Below, one piece after another: positions 1 through 8,074 of a stretch of DNA of 46,510 bases. Source of the stretch: Spirochaetia bacterium. GTDB lineage: Bacteria; Spirochaetota; Spirochaetia; Treponematales; Breznakiellaceae. Position 1 is the stretch's first letter, and the number at the start of each line of letters is the position of its first letter. Both the position numbers and the translations under genes were made by a program. The notes under the pieces are model-generated. The model was not told where the DNA came from, ran no database searches, and saw nothing but the letters and a program-made list of their open reading frames with translations. The stretch lies in contig BNUX01000014.1 in assembly GCA_025997675.1 (NCBI GenBank), positions 1-46,510 of the forward strand, written 5' to 3'.

Positions 1-1
1 T

Positions 2-508
2 GATGTTTTTAAAACGATTGGACAGAATGTTGGTGTTGTAAAACCCGCATCAGCAAAACCAATTCTTGATATGAAAAAAATCTTCATCGTACACGGACAT
101 GATGACTCAATGAAGCTGGATGTTGCAAGGTTTGTTGAAAAATTAGGGTTTGAAGCCATAATATTGCATGAACAAGTCAACGCCGGCTTGACCATTATTG
201 AAAAATTTGAAAAATTCAGTGATGTTGGATATGGTATTGTTTTATATTCGCCATGTGATGTTGGGTCAGAAAATAAAAGTGGTGTTACTCCGCGTTTACG
301 AGCGCGACAAAATGTCGTGTTTGAGCATGGCTACCTTGTAGGAAAATTAGGAAGAAATAAAGTTTCCGCATTAGTAAAAGACGATATCGAAATTCCTAGT
401 GATGCAGATGGTATTGTATACTTAAATTATGATGATTCTACCTGGAAATTTCAGGTTTGCAAAGAATTAAAAGATGCTGGATATAAGATTGATATGAATT
501 TATTGTAA
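2..508 (+). CDS. TIR-like domain protein (PF10137/Cap12-type), 5' truncated by window edge
   Basis: The reading frame is open from base 2, so the ATG at 71 is probably internal and about 23 residues of an upstream segment are visible. From the ATG the protein starts with FIVHGHD, then LHEQVNAGLTIIEKFEKF, YGIVLYSPCDVGS, RARQNVVFEHGYLVGKLGR and IPSDADGIVYL. This order matches the TIR-like domain found at the C-terminus of CBASS/Pycsar-type effectors and related nucleotide-binding proteins; the glutamate in VVFEHGY is the likely catalytic position for NAD cleavage in that family. The N-terminal sensor or partner domain lies off the left edge, so no specific defence system can be named. The segment is AT-rich compared with the housekeeping genes, which suggests transfer. 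Confidence 0.8.
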   Translation, partial: DVFKTIGQNVGVVKPASAKPILDMKKIFIVHGHDDSMKLDVARFVEKLGFEAIILHEQVNAGLTIIEKFEKFSDVGYGIVLYSPCDVGSENKSGVTPRLRARQNVVFEHGYLVGKLGRNKVSALVKDDIEIPSDADGIVYLNYDDSTWKFQVCKELKDAGYKIDMNLL

Positions 509-1023
509 ATGTGGCTACGATACATAACGAGGGTGTAAGGAAACGCGGGAGTACCTGACATTCACACATCACCCCATTATGGCAAAATAGACAAATGGGA
601 TAGAGCAGAAAGTTGTTAATGGGTATCGGGAGCTTATGGTATGATATGAGGATAAGATTAGAGGGATGGGGTTTGGGGGAGTAGCCAATACCGTTTTGAT
701 AAGCGTTTCTGATTTGCCGGGACTGTATGCCTTGGGCACAAGTCTTGCCGATGCAATTTACATGATTTATCGGAGAAAATCAACCAAACGACAGTTAAAA
801 GAAGCCCCTCTATGAACGGATTGCCGGAATAGCGAAAAATGCGGCATTTATAGCTAAGGAATCGATTTGAGCAACTGAAGAATTGATTTGAGCAGCCATT
901 GCGGCATAATGCGGGGCACATAGAGGTATTCAACAGGATTTTGCATTGGAAATACAGAACTTATCCCTTGATATTACGTGATAATACGTATATCTTAAAA
1001 CAAGAGGGATTCCCCAAGGAGGG
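509..1023. other. Gene-free stretch, probably decayed coding DNA
   Basis: No intact gene is visible on either strand. Short readable pieces occur on the plus strand just before the DUF1016 remnant, but stops interrupt every frame. An imperfect direct repeat of GATTTGAGCA lies near 866-892. The stretch looks like debris of an accessory gene, not a regulatory region. Confidence 0.4.
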
Positions 1024-1570
1024 CTTATCTCCCAAATAGGCCAACTCCTGCAAGAAGGCCGTAAAAAAGCGGCCTATGCGGTAAACACACTTCTGGTACA
1101 AACCAAAGGCAAATCGGCAAGTACATTGTCGAATTTGAGCAGCATGGCGAAGAAAAATCAGAATATGGTTCAGAACTCATAGAGCGGTTGTCAAAGGATT
1201 TGACCGCAAAGTACGGAAAGGGCTTTAGTCGTTCCAACCTTTTTCAAATACGGCTGTTTTATCTCAAATTTCCAAAAATCCAGACAGTGTCTGGACAATT
1301 GAGCTGGAGCCATTATTTTGAAATCCTGAATGCCGATGATGAGCTGGAAATACAATTCTATGTAAAGCAATGTGAAAAGGAAAACTGGAGTGTACGGGAA
1401 TTGCGCCGGCAAATGAATAGCAGGTTATTTCATCGTCTGGCATTGAGTAAGGATAAAAAAGGAGTTTTGAAGCTGGCTGAAAAGGGCGCCGATTTTAACA
1501 GACCAGAGATGTTATCAAAGATCCATATGTATTTGAATTTTTACTACTGATCCATTCATGTATAAATATA
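1024..1570 (+). pseudogene. DUF1016/YhcG-type nuclease, N-terminal domain remnant with two frameshifts
   Basis: Three consecutive frames give one recognisable DUF1016 (PF17761) N-terminal domain. Frame 1 from 1024 reads LISQIGQLLQEGRKKAAYAVN and LLVQT. Frame 3 continues with QIGKYIVEFEQHGEEKSEYG, then LTAKYGKGFSRSNL, ENWSVRELRRQMNS and ALSKDKKGVLKLAEKG. Frame 2 from 1508 continues with DVIKDPYVFEFL. The first shift is near 1109-1115, where the family's conserved YW before QIGK is garbled and one base is missing; the second is near 1505. The C-terminal PD-(D/E)XK nuclease domain of the family is absent, so the gene is dead even if one shift were a sequencing error. It lies beside a TIR-like gene, consistent with an old accessory or defence patch. 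Confidence 0.75.
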
Positions 1571-1757
1571 CCGATATATGCAAATTAAGCATTGAAATAC
1601 TAAAAAAATTTGGCACATTATTTAAACAACCTATTACGGGTGAAAGAAAAAACCTTTTTCAGGGAATGCTGAAATTAGCAGCAAAAAATAACCCCTTTAC
1701 AATAGACCTCTTTCCATGATATAAAAGGTGAATGGTTATAACCAAGCGGGAAGCCTT

Positions 1758-3073
1758 ATGACGGTGGATGAAATAATTAAAGCGCTGACGTTGTTTGATC
1801 ACCATTTGCCCCGGCAGGCCCTGGCCGAGGCGATAGAACAGCGGGATGCGGTGGTCCCCTATCTGCTGGAGGCGCTGGATTATGTCTATGACCATGTGGA
1901 ACAACCCATGAAAGATTCCACTCCTTATGAACTCCACCTCTATGCTATGTTCTTGCTGGCGCAATTCAGAGAAAAACGTGCTTTCCCTAAGTTGATCCGT
2001 ATCCTTACTTTGGAGAAGGAACAGGTAGACTTTGTTTTTAGGGACACCCTCACCGAGAGAGCTATGCTGCCATTTTGTTCAGCACCTATAACGGGGATCT
2101 ATCCCTCTTAAACGGGGTAATCGAAAACCAAAACCTGAATGAATTTGTCCGCAGGGCTGCCCTTCGGGCGTATGAGTATATTACTCGGGATGGCCATATT
2201 ACCCGGGAGGATATGATTTCCTATTTGCATTCTCTGATCCGGCACTGTCTTGAGCATGAGGAAAGCGAATATGCGTTAGCAGGCAGTATAGTCAATACCG
2301 TTATTGATGCTCATCTTTTTGAACTAATCCCCGAGGTGGAAACCCTCTTTGACCGTGATATGATCGATCATTTCATCATGGGTACTTATGACAGTTTTAT
2401 AAACTATGTGTTTGATACCCGGTATGATGACCGGCGTAACATCCATATTGATGATACCATCGGTGATCTGGAGCATTGGGCTTGCTTTGCAGAACCTAAG
2501 CCGAAACCAATGGCGCCGCCTTCTGTGCTGTCCCCGGCGAATAAAAAGAAAGTTGGAAGAAACGATCCCTGTCCTTGCGGCAGTGGAAAAAAATACAAAC
2601 ACTGTTGTTTGAACAAGGCGGTGAATCCATTTAAACAGGACAACAAGCCATACGATCTTTTAACTGATTATCCCCTCATAGTTGAAGATGCGGAGCCGGG
2701 GGCAATAACGTTTGATCGCTATTTTAAGGCCCAGGGGATCGAGATTGATATCCCGGTCTACAAGGCCCTTCACCACCGTGCAATTCCTCTGTGGTATAAA
2801 CGCGACCATGTACAGGAAGACCTTGGTCGGATCGATTTTCTGATAGAGGCCTTTGATATGTTTACCAGGGTCTGCGATGCGGAAAACATCCCCACCTTTG
2901 CAGCATTCGATGCCCAATACCAGGTACATTACCATTCAAAAAAATGGATCGGGGCACTCAAAGATTTGCTTGAGAAATATGAGGATGATCTACCCACGGA
3001 AAAATACGCTTACATTGATCGGGTTGCGGCTAGATTAGCAAAGGAGGATTGTTATGAAGCAAATGGAAATTGA
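1758..3073 (+). pseudogene. DUF1186 + SEC-C motif protein, split by one frameshift
   Basis: Two frames together encode one DUF1186-type helical-repeat protein. The first part starts MTVDEIIKALTLFDHHLP at ATG 1758, preceded by GGGAAG; an in-frame GTG at 1728 is an alternative start. It runs to DTLTE near 2057. The second frame takes over with [18 protein letters not shown] from about 2063 and ends at 3073. A SEC-C zinc motif, [18 protein letters not shown], lies around 2556-2610. The rest of both halves is intact and unbroken, so either a single base was lost recently around 2058-2060 or this is an assembly error. Function is unknown; SEC-C motifs bind zinc and often mediate protein or RNA contacts. 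Confidence 0.75.
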
Positions 3074-3231
3074 TCCAATTAGTACATAAAAGTCTGTTGT
3101 GCGGGAGAGGAAAAATCTTTGCAGCGGGCAATGATTTTATGGGGGTACGAAAGGCATACCCCCGGAAAATCTCCATACTATCTTCACATTTCCCTGGTAT
3201 CATTCTATTATATGGATAAGGAGAGATACCC
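3074..3231. other. Intergenic leader of copZ operon
   Basis: This holds the region upstream of the CopZ-like gene. A clear ribosome binding site, AAGGAGA, lies just before ATG 3232. I see no convincing operator palindrome for a CsoR or CueR-type regulator. Confidence 0.35.
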
Positions 3232-3432
3232 ATGAAAACAACACTGAAAATTGACGGCATGTCCTGTGAGCATTGCGTCAAGCACGTAACCAATGCCCTG
3301 CAAGCGGTGGCGGGGGTTACGTCCGCCAAGGTGAGCCTGAAGACTAATTCCGCCGATGTGGAGCACGGGGACGCCGTGACCCCGGACGCCCTCAAGGCGG
3401 CGGTGGTTGACGCAGGCTACGAGGTAGCATAA
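3232..3432 (+). CDS. copZ: CopZ-like heavy-metal-associated (HMA) domain protein
   Basis: This is a 66-residue single HMA domain. The metal-binding loop is GMSCEHC at residues 9-15, with the usual beta-alpha-beta pattern: TTLKIDG, then HVTNALQAVAGV, then AKVSLKTNSADVEHG, and an ending of VVDAGYEVA. Such proteins carry Cu(I), or sometimes other soft metals, to P-type ATPases. No ATPase gene is near; instead a response regulator and sensor kinase follow at once, so the chaperone may belong to a metal-stress sensing operon. The start ATG has a strong AAGGAGA site 7-8 bases upstream. The symbol is by family resemblance only. Confidence 0.85.
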   Translation: MKTTLKIDGMSCEHCVKHVTNALQAVAGVTSAKVSLKTNSADVEHGDAVTPDALKAAVVDAGYEVA

Positions 3433-3458
3433 CGGCATCTCCAACCGCGACGGTCCTG

Positions 3459-4130
3459 GTGGTGGATGACGAACCGAAAATCCTCGACATTGTCCGGTCC
3501 TATTTGGAAAAGAACGGGTACCGGGCGCTGACCGCCAAAACCGGGAAGGAAGCCTTGGCGGCGTTACAGGCTAACAAGGTGGCCCTCATGCTGCTGGACC
3601 TGATGCTGCCGGACCTTTCCGGGGAGGAACTCTGCCGCCGGGTGCGGACCGAATCGGATATGCCCATCATTATGATGACCGCTAAGGTGGACGAGGAGAG
3701 CATCATCCACGGGCTGCGGATTGGGGCGGACGATTATGTGACCAAGCCCTTCAGCCCGCGGCAGTTGATGGCGCGGGTGGGGGCAGCACTGCGCCGGGCC
3801 GGGAGCGGGCCCGTAGAGGGGCGTGTCATGGCCTGGGAGGGCCTCCTCGTAGATACGGAGAACCGCCGGGTGAGCAAGAACGGCGCTGCGGTGACCCTGA
3901 CCCCCAATGAGTACCGGATACTGGCGCTGCTTATGGGGAGGCCCCAAAAGATTTTTACCCGGGATGAGATTATCGAAAATATCAAAAGTGATGAGTACGA
4001 TGGCTTTGACCGGACTATTGATTCCCATATAAAAAACCTCCGGCAGAAAATTGAGAATGATACCCGGAATCCTCGGTACGTGCGTACGGTCTACGGTGTG
4101 GGGTACCGGTTCGGGGGGGAGGCAGTGTAA
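3459..4130 (+). CDS. OmpR/PhoB-family response regulator
   Basis: The protein has an N-terminal receiver domain with the acidic pair in VVDDE, the phosphoacceptor Asp in LMLLDLMLPD (about residue 47), Thr in IIMMTAK and Lys in VTKPFS. A C-terminal winged-helix DNA-binding domain follows, with LTPNEYRILALL, DRTIDSHIKNLRQKIE and VRTVYGVGYRF. The first usual start codon is GTG 3459, but the in-frame upstream codons read SPTATVL, the expected first beta strand of the receiver, and contain no ATG, GTG or TTG back to the in-frame stop at 3408. An ATA codon at 3429 overlaps the copZ stop (ATAA), with GAGG just before it, so initiation there is possible. The stop overlaps the kinase start by one base (TAATG). 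Likely partner: the kinase that follows. Confidence 0.93.
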   Translation: MVDDEPKILDIVRSYLEKNGYRALTAKTGKEALAALQANKVALMLLDLMLPDLSGEELCRRVRTESDMPIIMMTAKVDEESIIHGLRIGADDYVTKPFSPRQLMARVGAALRRAGSGPVEGRVMAWEGLLVDTENRRVSKNGAAVTLTPNEYRILALLMGRPQKIFTRDEIIENIKSDEYDGFDRTIDSHIKNLRQKIENDTRNPRYVRTVYGVGYRFGGEAV

Positions 4131-5545
4131 TGATCAGCCTCAGGAACCGCCTGGCCCTGACCTATGCACTGTTTATCTGCGCGTCCGTCCTGGTTGTGGG
4201 CGTCATCATTAACCGGTTCGCAGAAAAACTGTTTGCCAATTTTGTTACCGAAAATATAAACACCGAAAGCAGGGAGATTGCCGACACTATTACTAAGCAG
4301 TACGATCCCTGGGCCCGCAGTTTTGATGTGGCCAGTGTGGAGGCTATGGGCATGTACTTTGTTCACCAGGGGTATATCATATCCGTTGAGGATATCAATG
4401 GTGAAATAGTCTGGGACGCCCGGGCCTGCGACATGCAGCAATGCGCCATGGTGATAAACGAGATTTCCGGGCGAATGGAAAACGAGTTTGGGGTGGGAGG
4501 GTCTTTTCAGACAAACCGGTTTCGCCTTGCGTACCGGGATATGGGCATTGGGTATCTTAATATTGATACCTACGGGCCTTTTTTTTACAGCAAAACTGAA
4601 TCCGCATTTCTCTCCAGCCTTAACCGCTTTCTGCTGATAGCCGGCGGTGTCTTCATCATCCTGAGCATACTCCTTTCTGTCTTTCTGGCGGCGGAGATTT
4701 CCCGGCCCGTCCTCAGGGCGGCGGAGGCGGCGCGGCGTATTGCCGGGGGGGAGCTTTCGGTGCGGGTACCCGACGGATATGAGACACGGGAGATTCAGGA
4801 ACTGTCCCGGTCGGTTAATGATTTGGCGACGGCCCTGGAAAACGGGGAACGCTGGCAGAAACGGCTGACATCAAATGTTGCCCATGAACTGCGTACCCCC
4901 CTGACCTGCCTCCAGGGAAACATGGAGGCCATGATCGACGGTGTGTGGGAGCCCTCGGTGGAACGGCTGTCAAGCTGTTATGAAGAAATTGTCCGGCTTA
5001 ACCGGCTGGTGGAGGATCTGAATCGTCTTTCAATTCTGGAACAGAAAAACCTGATACTGCACAGGACCGAATTTGATTTGGTTAAGCTTATCAATACTGC
5101 GGCGGAACGGTTCAGGGCGGCGGCGCTGGAAAAAGGTATAGCAATTACCGTTACAAACACCGGGGTAGTCCTGGTGGACGGGGATTATGACCGGCTGACC
5201 CAGGTGTTTATCAACCTTATTTCAAACGCGGTTAAATATACCGACCGGGGCAGTGTTACGGTCACCATAGTGGAAACGCAGGAATACTGCGAGATACGGG
5301 TGGCGGATACCGGGATAGGGATGGAGAAGGAGGAGCTTCCCCATGTTTTTGAACGGTTCTACCGCTCTGACAAATCCCGGAGCAGGAATACCGGCGGGGC
5401 GGGGATAGGGCTTACCATAGTGCGGACCATTGTGGACGCCCACGGGGGGCGGGTAGGCGCGGAAAGTGAGGCGGGGAAGGGAAGTGTCTTTACGGTACTG
5501 CTGCCGGTAAAAACAAGGGGTGAAACGGTAAATCAATATCCTTAA
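4130..5545 (+). CDS. Membrane sensor histidine kinase (HAMP, HisKA, HATPase)
   Basis: The protein has 471 residues. Membrane segment 1 lies at about residues 9-28, a periplasmic sensor region at about 30-160, and segment 2 at about 165-189. A HAMP region follows from ISRPVLRAAEAARRIAGG. The HisKA box SNVAHELRTPL puts the phospho-His at about 252. The ATPase domain shows the N box VFINLISNAVKYT, G1 DTGIGM, F box FERFYRSDKSR and G2 GGAGIGLTI. The sensor loop carries C-D-M-Q-Q-C-A-M at residues 100-107, a Cys/Met pattern that could bind a soft metal; it may also simply be a family feature. The gene is translationally coupled to the response regulator and runs tail to tail with the next gene, overlapping it by three bases. 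Confidence 0.95.
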   Translation: MISLRNRLALTYALFICASVLVVGVIINRFAEKLFANFVTENINTESREIADTITKQYDPWARSFDVASVEAMGMYFVHQGYIISVEDINGEIVWDARACDMQQCAMVINEISGRMENEFGVGGSFQTNRFRLAYRDMGIGYLNIDTYGPFFYSKTESAFLSSLNRFLLIAGGVFIILSILLSVFLAAEISRPVLRAAEAARRIAGGELSVRVPDGYETREIQELSRSVNDLATALENGERWQKRLTSNVAHELRTPLTCLQGNMEAMIDGVWEPSVERLSSCYEEIVRLNRLVEDLNRLSILEQKNLILHRTEFDLVKLINTAAERFRAAALEKGIAITVTNTGVVLVDGDYDRLTQVFINLISNAVKYTDRGSVTVTIVETQEYCEIRVADTGIGMEKEELPHVFERFYRSDKSRSRNTGGAGIGLTIVRTIVDAHGGRVGAESEAGKGSVFTVLLPVKTRGETVNQYP

Positions 5546-6405
5546 AATCTTTTTACCCCCCCTAAGGATGCCGAATTGAACAGGAAGAAATCATGGGAAA
5601 TATTTTCCCCAACAAATGATAGATAATCAAATTCAAGTACAAAATTCATAGACCATGTTTTGTTGTGCTTCCCAACAGCAATTTTAGGTATTGCAAAGGG
5701 CGAGAAAAAAACGCCCGGCTCAACACAATCTACTCCCAACGCGGCGCCTCCTAATATATAGAAGTTTAGAAAAAACAGATTTTTCATAACAAAGGTATAC
5801 GAATAGCCGATACACGGGCCGAGCGAAACACCCCACCACCGTTCATTGTAGGGAACAATGCTATTTGATTTTATGGTAGTTACCCGAATGTTGCCACCTG
5901 CAATTAAACTCCCCGATGATGTCCGTTGCAGCCGGTTCATGGGGTAAGCGGCGCGTAATGAAAAATTATTTGAGTTAACTATATATAATCCCTGTAAATA
6001 GCCCGTAATGAGCTGCATGTCAAACGGATTTTTCTCGAAGATCCAGTCATCATAAAACTTGACTTTTATTTCTTCGCTCCAATGTTCCTGATAAAGAACA
6101 AAACCCGCGTCAAAAGGCGCCCGTGTTCCGGGTGTTTTGTCGTACGTGAAAGGAAGGGCAATATTAAAAGAAGCAGAATAGTCTTTATAACCGAATGAAA
6201 GCCCAAGATAAGCGGGTGCGTTTGAAATGAAATTGTTGTTTTGATTGTTAAATACAACAAAGTTAAAACTTCCGCTTAACCCAAGTGAGAATTTAGTATC
6301 GAATTCTTCAATGGCAGTTGTTTCACCATGGGTAGAAAAAACGATCCCAAAAAGAAAAAGTAATACAACATGGCGTTTGTGTTTTACGAGAAAGTTTTCA
6401 TTCAT
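5542..6405 (-). CDS. Outer-membrane beta-barrel-like protein (DUF4421-like)
   Basis: This is a 287-residue protein with an N-terminal signal peptide (positive MNENFLVKHKRH, then a hydrophobic VVLLFLFGIVFS). The mature part shows alternating hydrophobic strands such as FSLGLSGSFNFVVF, YLGLSFGYKDYSASFNIALPF and WGVSLGPCIGYSYTF, and ends with a terminal Phe (GGVKRF), typical of barrels inserted in the outer membrane. It resembles the DUF4421 group, in which LGLSFGYKDYSASFNIALPF is a recognisable stretch; I would not claim more. Base composition is more AT-rich than the neighbours. The ORF converges on the histidine kinase with overlapping stops. Function is unknown. Confidence 0.75.
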   Translation of the reverse strand: MNENFLVKHKRHVVLLFLFGIVFSTHGETTAIEEFDTKFSLGLSGSFNFVVFNNQNNNFISNAPAYLGLSFGYKDYSASFNIALPFTYDKTPGTRAPFDAGFVLYQEHWSEEIKVKFYDDWIFEKNPFDMQLITGYLQGLYIVNSNNFSLRAAYPMNRLQRTSSGSLIAGGNIRVTTIKSNSIVPYNERWWGVSLGPCIGYSYTFVMKNLFFLNFYILGGAALGVDCVEPGVFFSPFAIPKIAVGKHNKTWSMNFVLEFDYLSFVGENISHDFFLFNSASLGGVKRF

Positions 6406-6498
6406 GCTCTACTCTATAGTAGACATTTACCCGGCTTTATGCTAGGGTATCTGCGGCGGTCATCCTGTTACCCGCCTTACCAAAACAAGGAGCATCCC

Positions 6499-7209
6499 GT
6501 GAACCGTTCTTTCCGTTATCTGGACCTGGTCATGGCCTTTTTCGTGACGGTCCTCATCGTCAGTAATGTGGCGTCCTCCGCAAAAATCGTGGACCTCGGC
6601 TTTTCCCTCGCAGGCATACGGCTTGCCTTTGACGGCGGCACCCTCCTCTTCCCCCTGTCCTACGTTTTTGGGGACATCCTTACCGAGGTCTACGGCTTCC
6701 GTGCATCCCGCCGGGTTATCTGGACGGGGTTTGCCGCCCTGGCCGTATCGTCCCTGGTCTTTCTCTTCCTCCGCCTCCTCCCTGCGGACGCCGAGTGGGA
6801 GGCCTACGCCGGAACCGCCGCCTATGACGCCATCCTGGGGGGCATGAGCACCGGGGGCATCGCCCTGGCAAGCCTTTCCGGCTATCTGGTGGGGGAGTTC
6901 TCCAATTCCGTAGTCCTCTCCCGGGTAAAGGTCCTCATGAAGGGGCGGCTGCTCTGGGTGCGGACCATAGGCAGCACCCTGGTGGGGGAACTGCTGGACA
7001 GCCTGGTGTTTGTCTTTATTGCCAGCCTCACCGGGGTCTTCGGCTGGGAACTTTTTGCATCCCTGGTGCTGACCAACTACCTCCTGAAATGCGCCATTGA
7101 GGTAATCATGACCCCGGTGACCTATTTGGCGGTATTCAAGCTGAAAAAGGCCGAGTCGGTGGACACCTATGATGTGGGGATAAGCTTTAACCCCTTTAAA
7201 CGTGTCTGA
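6499..7209 (+). CDS. Queuosine precursor transporter (YhhQ/VUT family)
   Basis: This is a 236-residue polytopic membrane protein of the YhhQ/DUF165 family, which imports 7-deazaguanine precursors such as preQ0 or preQ1 for queuosine. Recognisable parts are VLIVSNVASSAKIVDLG, FDGGTLLFPLSYVFGDILTEVYG with the family's charged pair, FRASRRVIW, GYLVGEFSNSVVLSRVK and GSTLVGELLDSLVFVFIA. I chose GTG 6499 because AAGGAG lies 7 bases before it; the longer reading from 6370 has no signal and starts inside the divergent neighbour. queH, another queuosine gene, lies 35 kb away in the same window, so salvage of a precursor base is likely. Confidence 0.88.
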   Translation: MNRSFRYLDLVMAFFVTVLIVSNVASSAKIVDLGFSLAGIRLAFDGGTLLFPLSYVFGDILTEVYGFRASRRVIWTGFAALAVSSLVFLFLRLLPADAEWEAYAGTAAYDAILGGMSTGGIALASLSGYLVGEFSNSVVLSRVKVLMKGRLLWVRTIGSTLVGELLDSLVFVFIASLTGVFGWELFASLVLTNYLLKCAIEVIMTPVTYLAVFKLKKAESVDTYDVGISFNPFKRV

Positions 7210-7260
7210 GACTCACATACGTATATACGTGACCTGCGGACAATGCCCATAGTACGTGCC
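7210..7260. other. Palindromic spacer between convergent genes
   Basis: The perfect 12-base palindrome ACGTATATACGT lies at about 7220-7231 between the converging transporter and DUF3786 genes. It may form a small hairpin or serve as a bidirectional transcript end, but there is no long T run, so a terminator call is weak. Confidence 0.25.
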
Positions 7261-7923
7261 CTAATACCGTTCCACCGCGGCGGTGATGGCAGACACGAAA
7301 CAGCCGTTCAGCACCGCCAGGGGCTCAAAGTCCAGGAATTCCGGGACGGTTTTGTCGTAGTAGATTTTGATGTCGCAGGGGTATTCGTCATCCGCCTCGA
7401 AGTATTTGATGAGTACCGGGATTTTGGGCAGGAGCCGGTACTGCCAGGTATGTTCCCCGGCCACACGGCTTCCCTCGTAGGTCATCCCCATGTCCCGGGC
7501 GGCCTGCCTGAACCGTGGGTAACCCTCTCCGCAAGCCGGACCTAAGGCCCGGAGCAAGGGCTCAACCATCCAGTTGGGGCGGTCGCCCCCGCCGGTATTC
7601 AGGCTGCCGGTGAAGGTATTGAGCAGGGCAAAATCGTAGCGGGGATCCGTATTACCCTTGGAAATGGCGTAATACACCAGAACGCTAAGGAAATTGACGT
7701 TTACCGGTTCCCCATCCATTGGCCGGACCCCTTCCCGGCTAAGCTCGTAGGTTTTGCCCAGAAAATCAATGGACATGCGGTATTTATCGATCAGGTCAAA
7801 GCCCAGGCGGAGGGCAGCGTAGGGGAATTCCAGGTCCCGGAGCCGGGGGGCTATCACGTCATAGGTTTTTTCGTAGCCGTTTCTCATGGAGCCATTATGG
7901 AAAGAATCGGGCATGGTGTCCAT
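7261..7923 (-). CDS. DUF3786 family protein
   Basis: This is a 220-residue soluble protein. Family signatures of DUF3786 (PF12654) are visible: GYEKTYDVIAPRLRDL near the N-terminus, IDFLGKTYELSREG, NFLSVLVYYAISKG, and a C-terminal block LLPKIPVLIKYFEADDEYP followed by KIYYDKTVPEFLDFEPLAVL. I chose the ATG at 7923 because GGGGGG lies a few bases before it; the ORF extends to 8001 but that part looks non-coding. DUF3786 proteins are common in anaerobes and are often found with corrinoid or radical chemistry genes, but no activity is established. It is divergent from thyX. Confidence 0.85.
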   Translation of the reverse strand: MDTMPDSFHNGSMRNGYEKTYDVIAPRLRDLEFPYAALRLGFDLIDKYRMSIDFLGKTYELSREGVRPMDGEPVNVNFLSVLVYYAISKGNTDPRYDFALLNTFTGSLNTGGGDRPNWMVEPLLRALGPACGEGYPRFRQAARDMGMTYEGSRVAGEHTWQYRLLPKIPVLIKYFEADDEYPCDIKIYYDKTVPEFLDFEPLAVLNGCFVSAITAAVERY

Positions 7924-8074
7924 ATTCCCCCCAGGGCCGGCGCACACCTCTGGAGGCCGCCGCACCGGTATGCCGGCTTTGTACCGGCGGCGTATCCGCA
8001 CTCAACCGCACCCCCCTTTCTTTATCGTCCCGTCCTCACTATACTGTTAAAAATTGCAGCATGAGGAGGATAGT

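Noticed and set aside
985..1040. RGIPQGGLIS, resembling a group II intron reverse transcriptase motif
   Set aside because: The following residues are clearly DUF1016, no other RT block exists, and the upstream frame stops within about 20 codons.
6370..6498. Longer N-terminus for the YhhQ-type transporter
   Set aside because: It overlaps the start of the divergent gene, has no SD, and the family begins at the membrane segments after GTG 6499.
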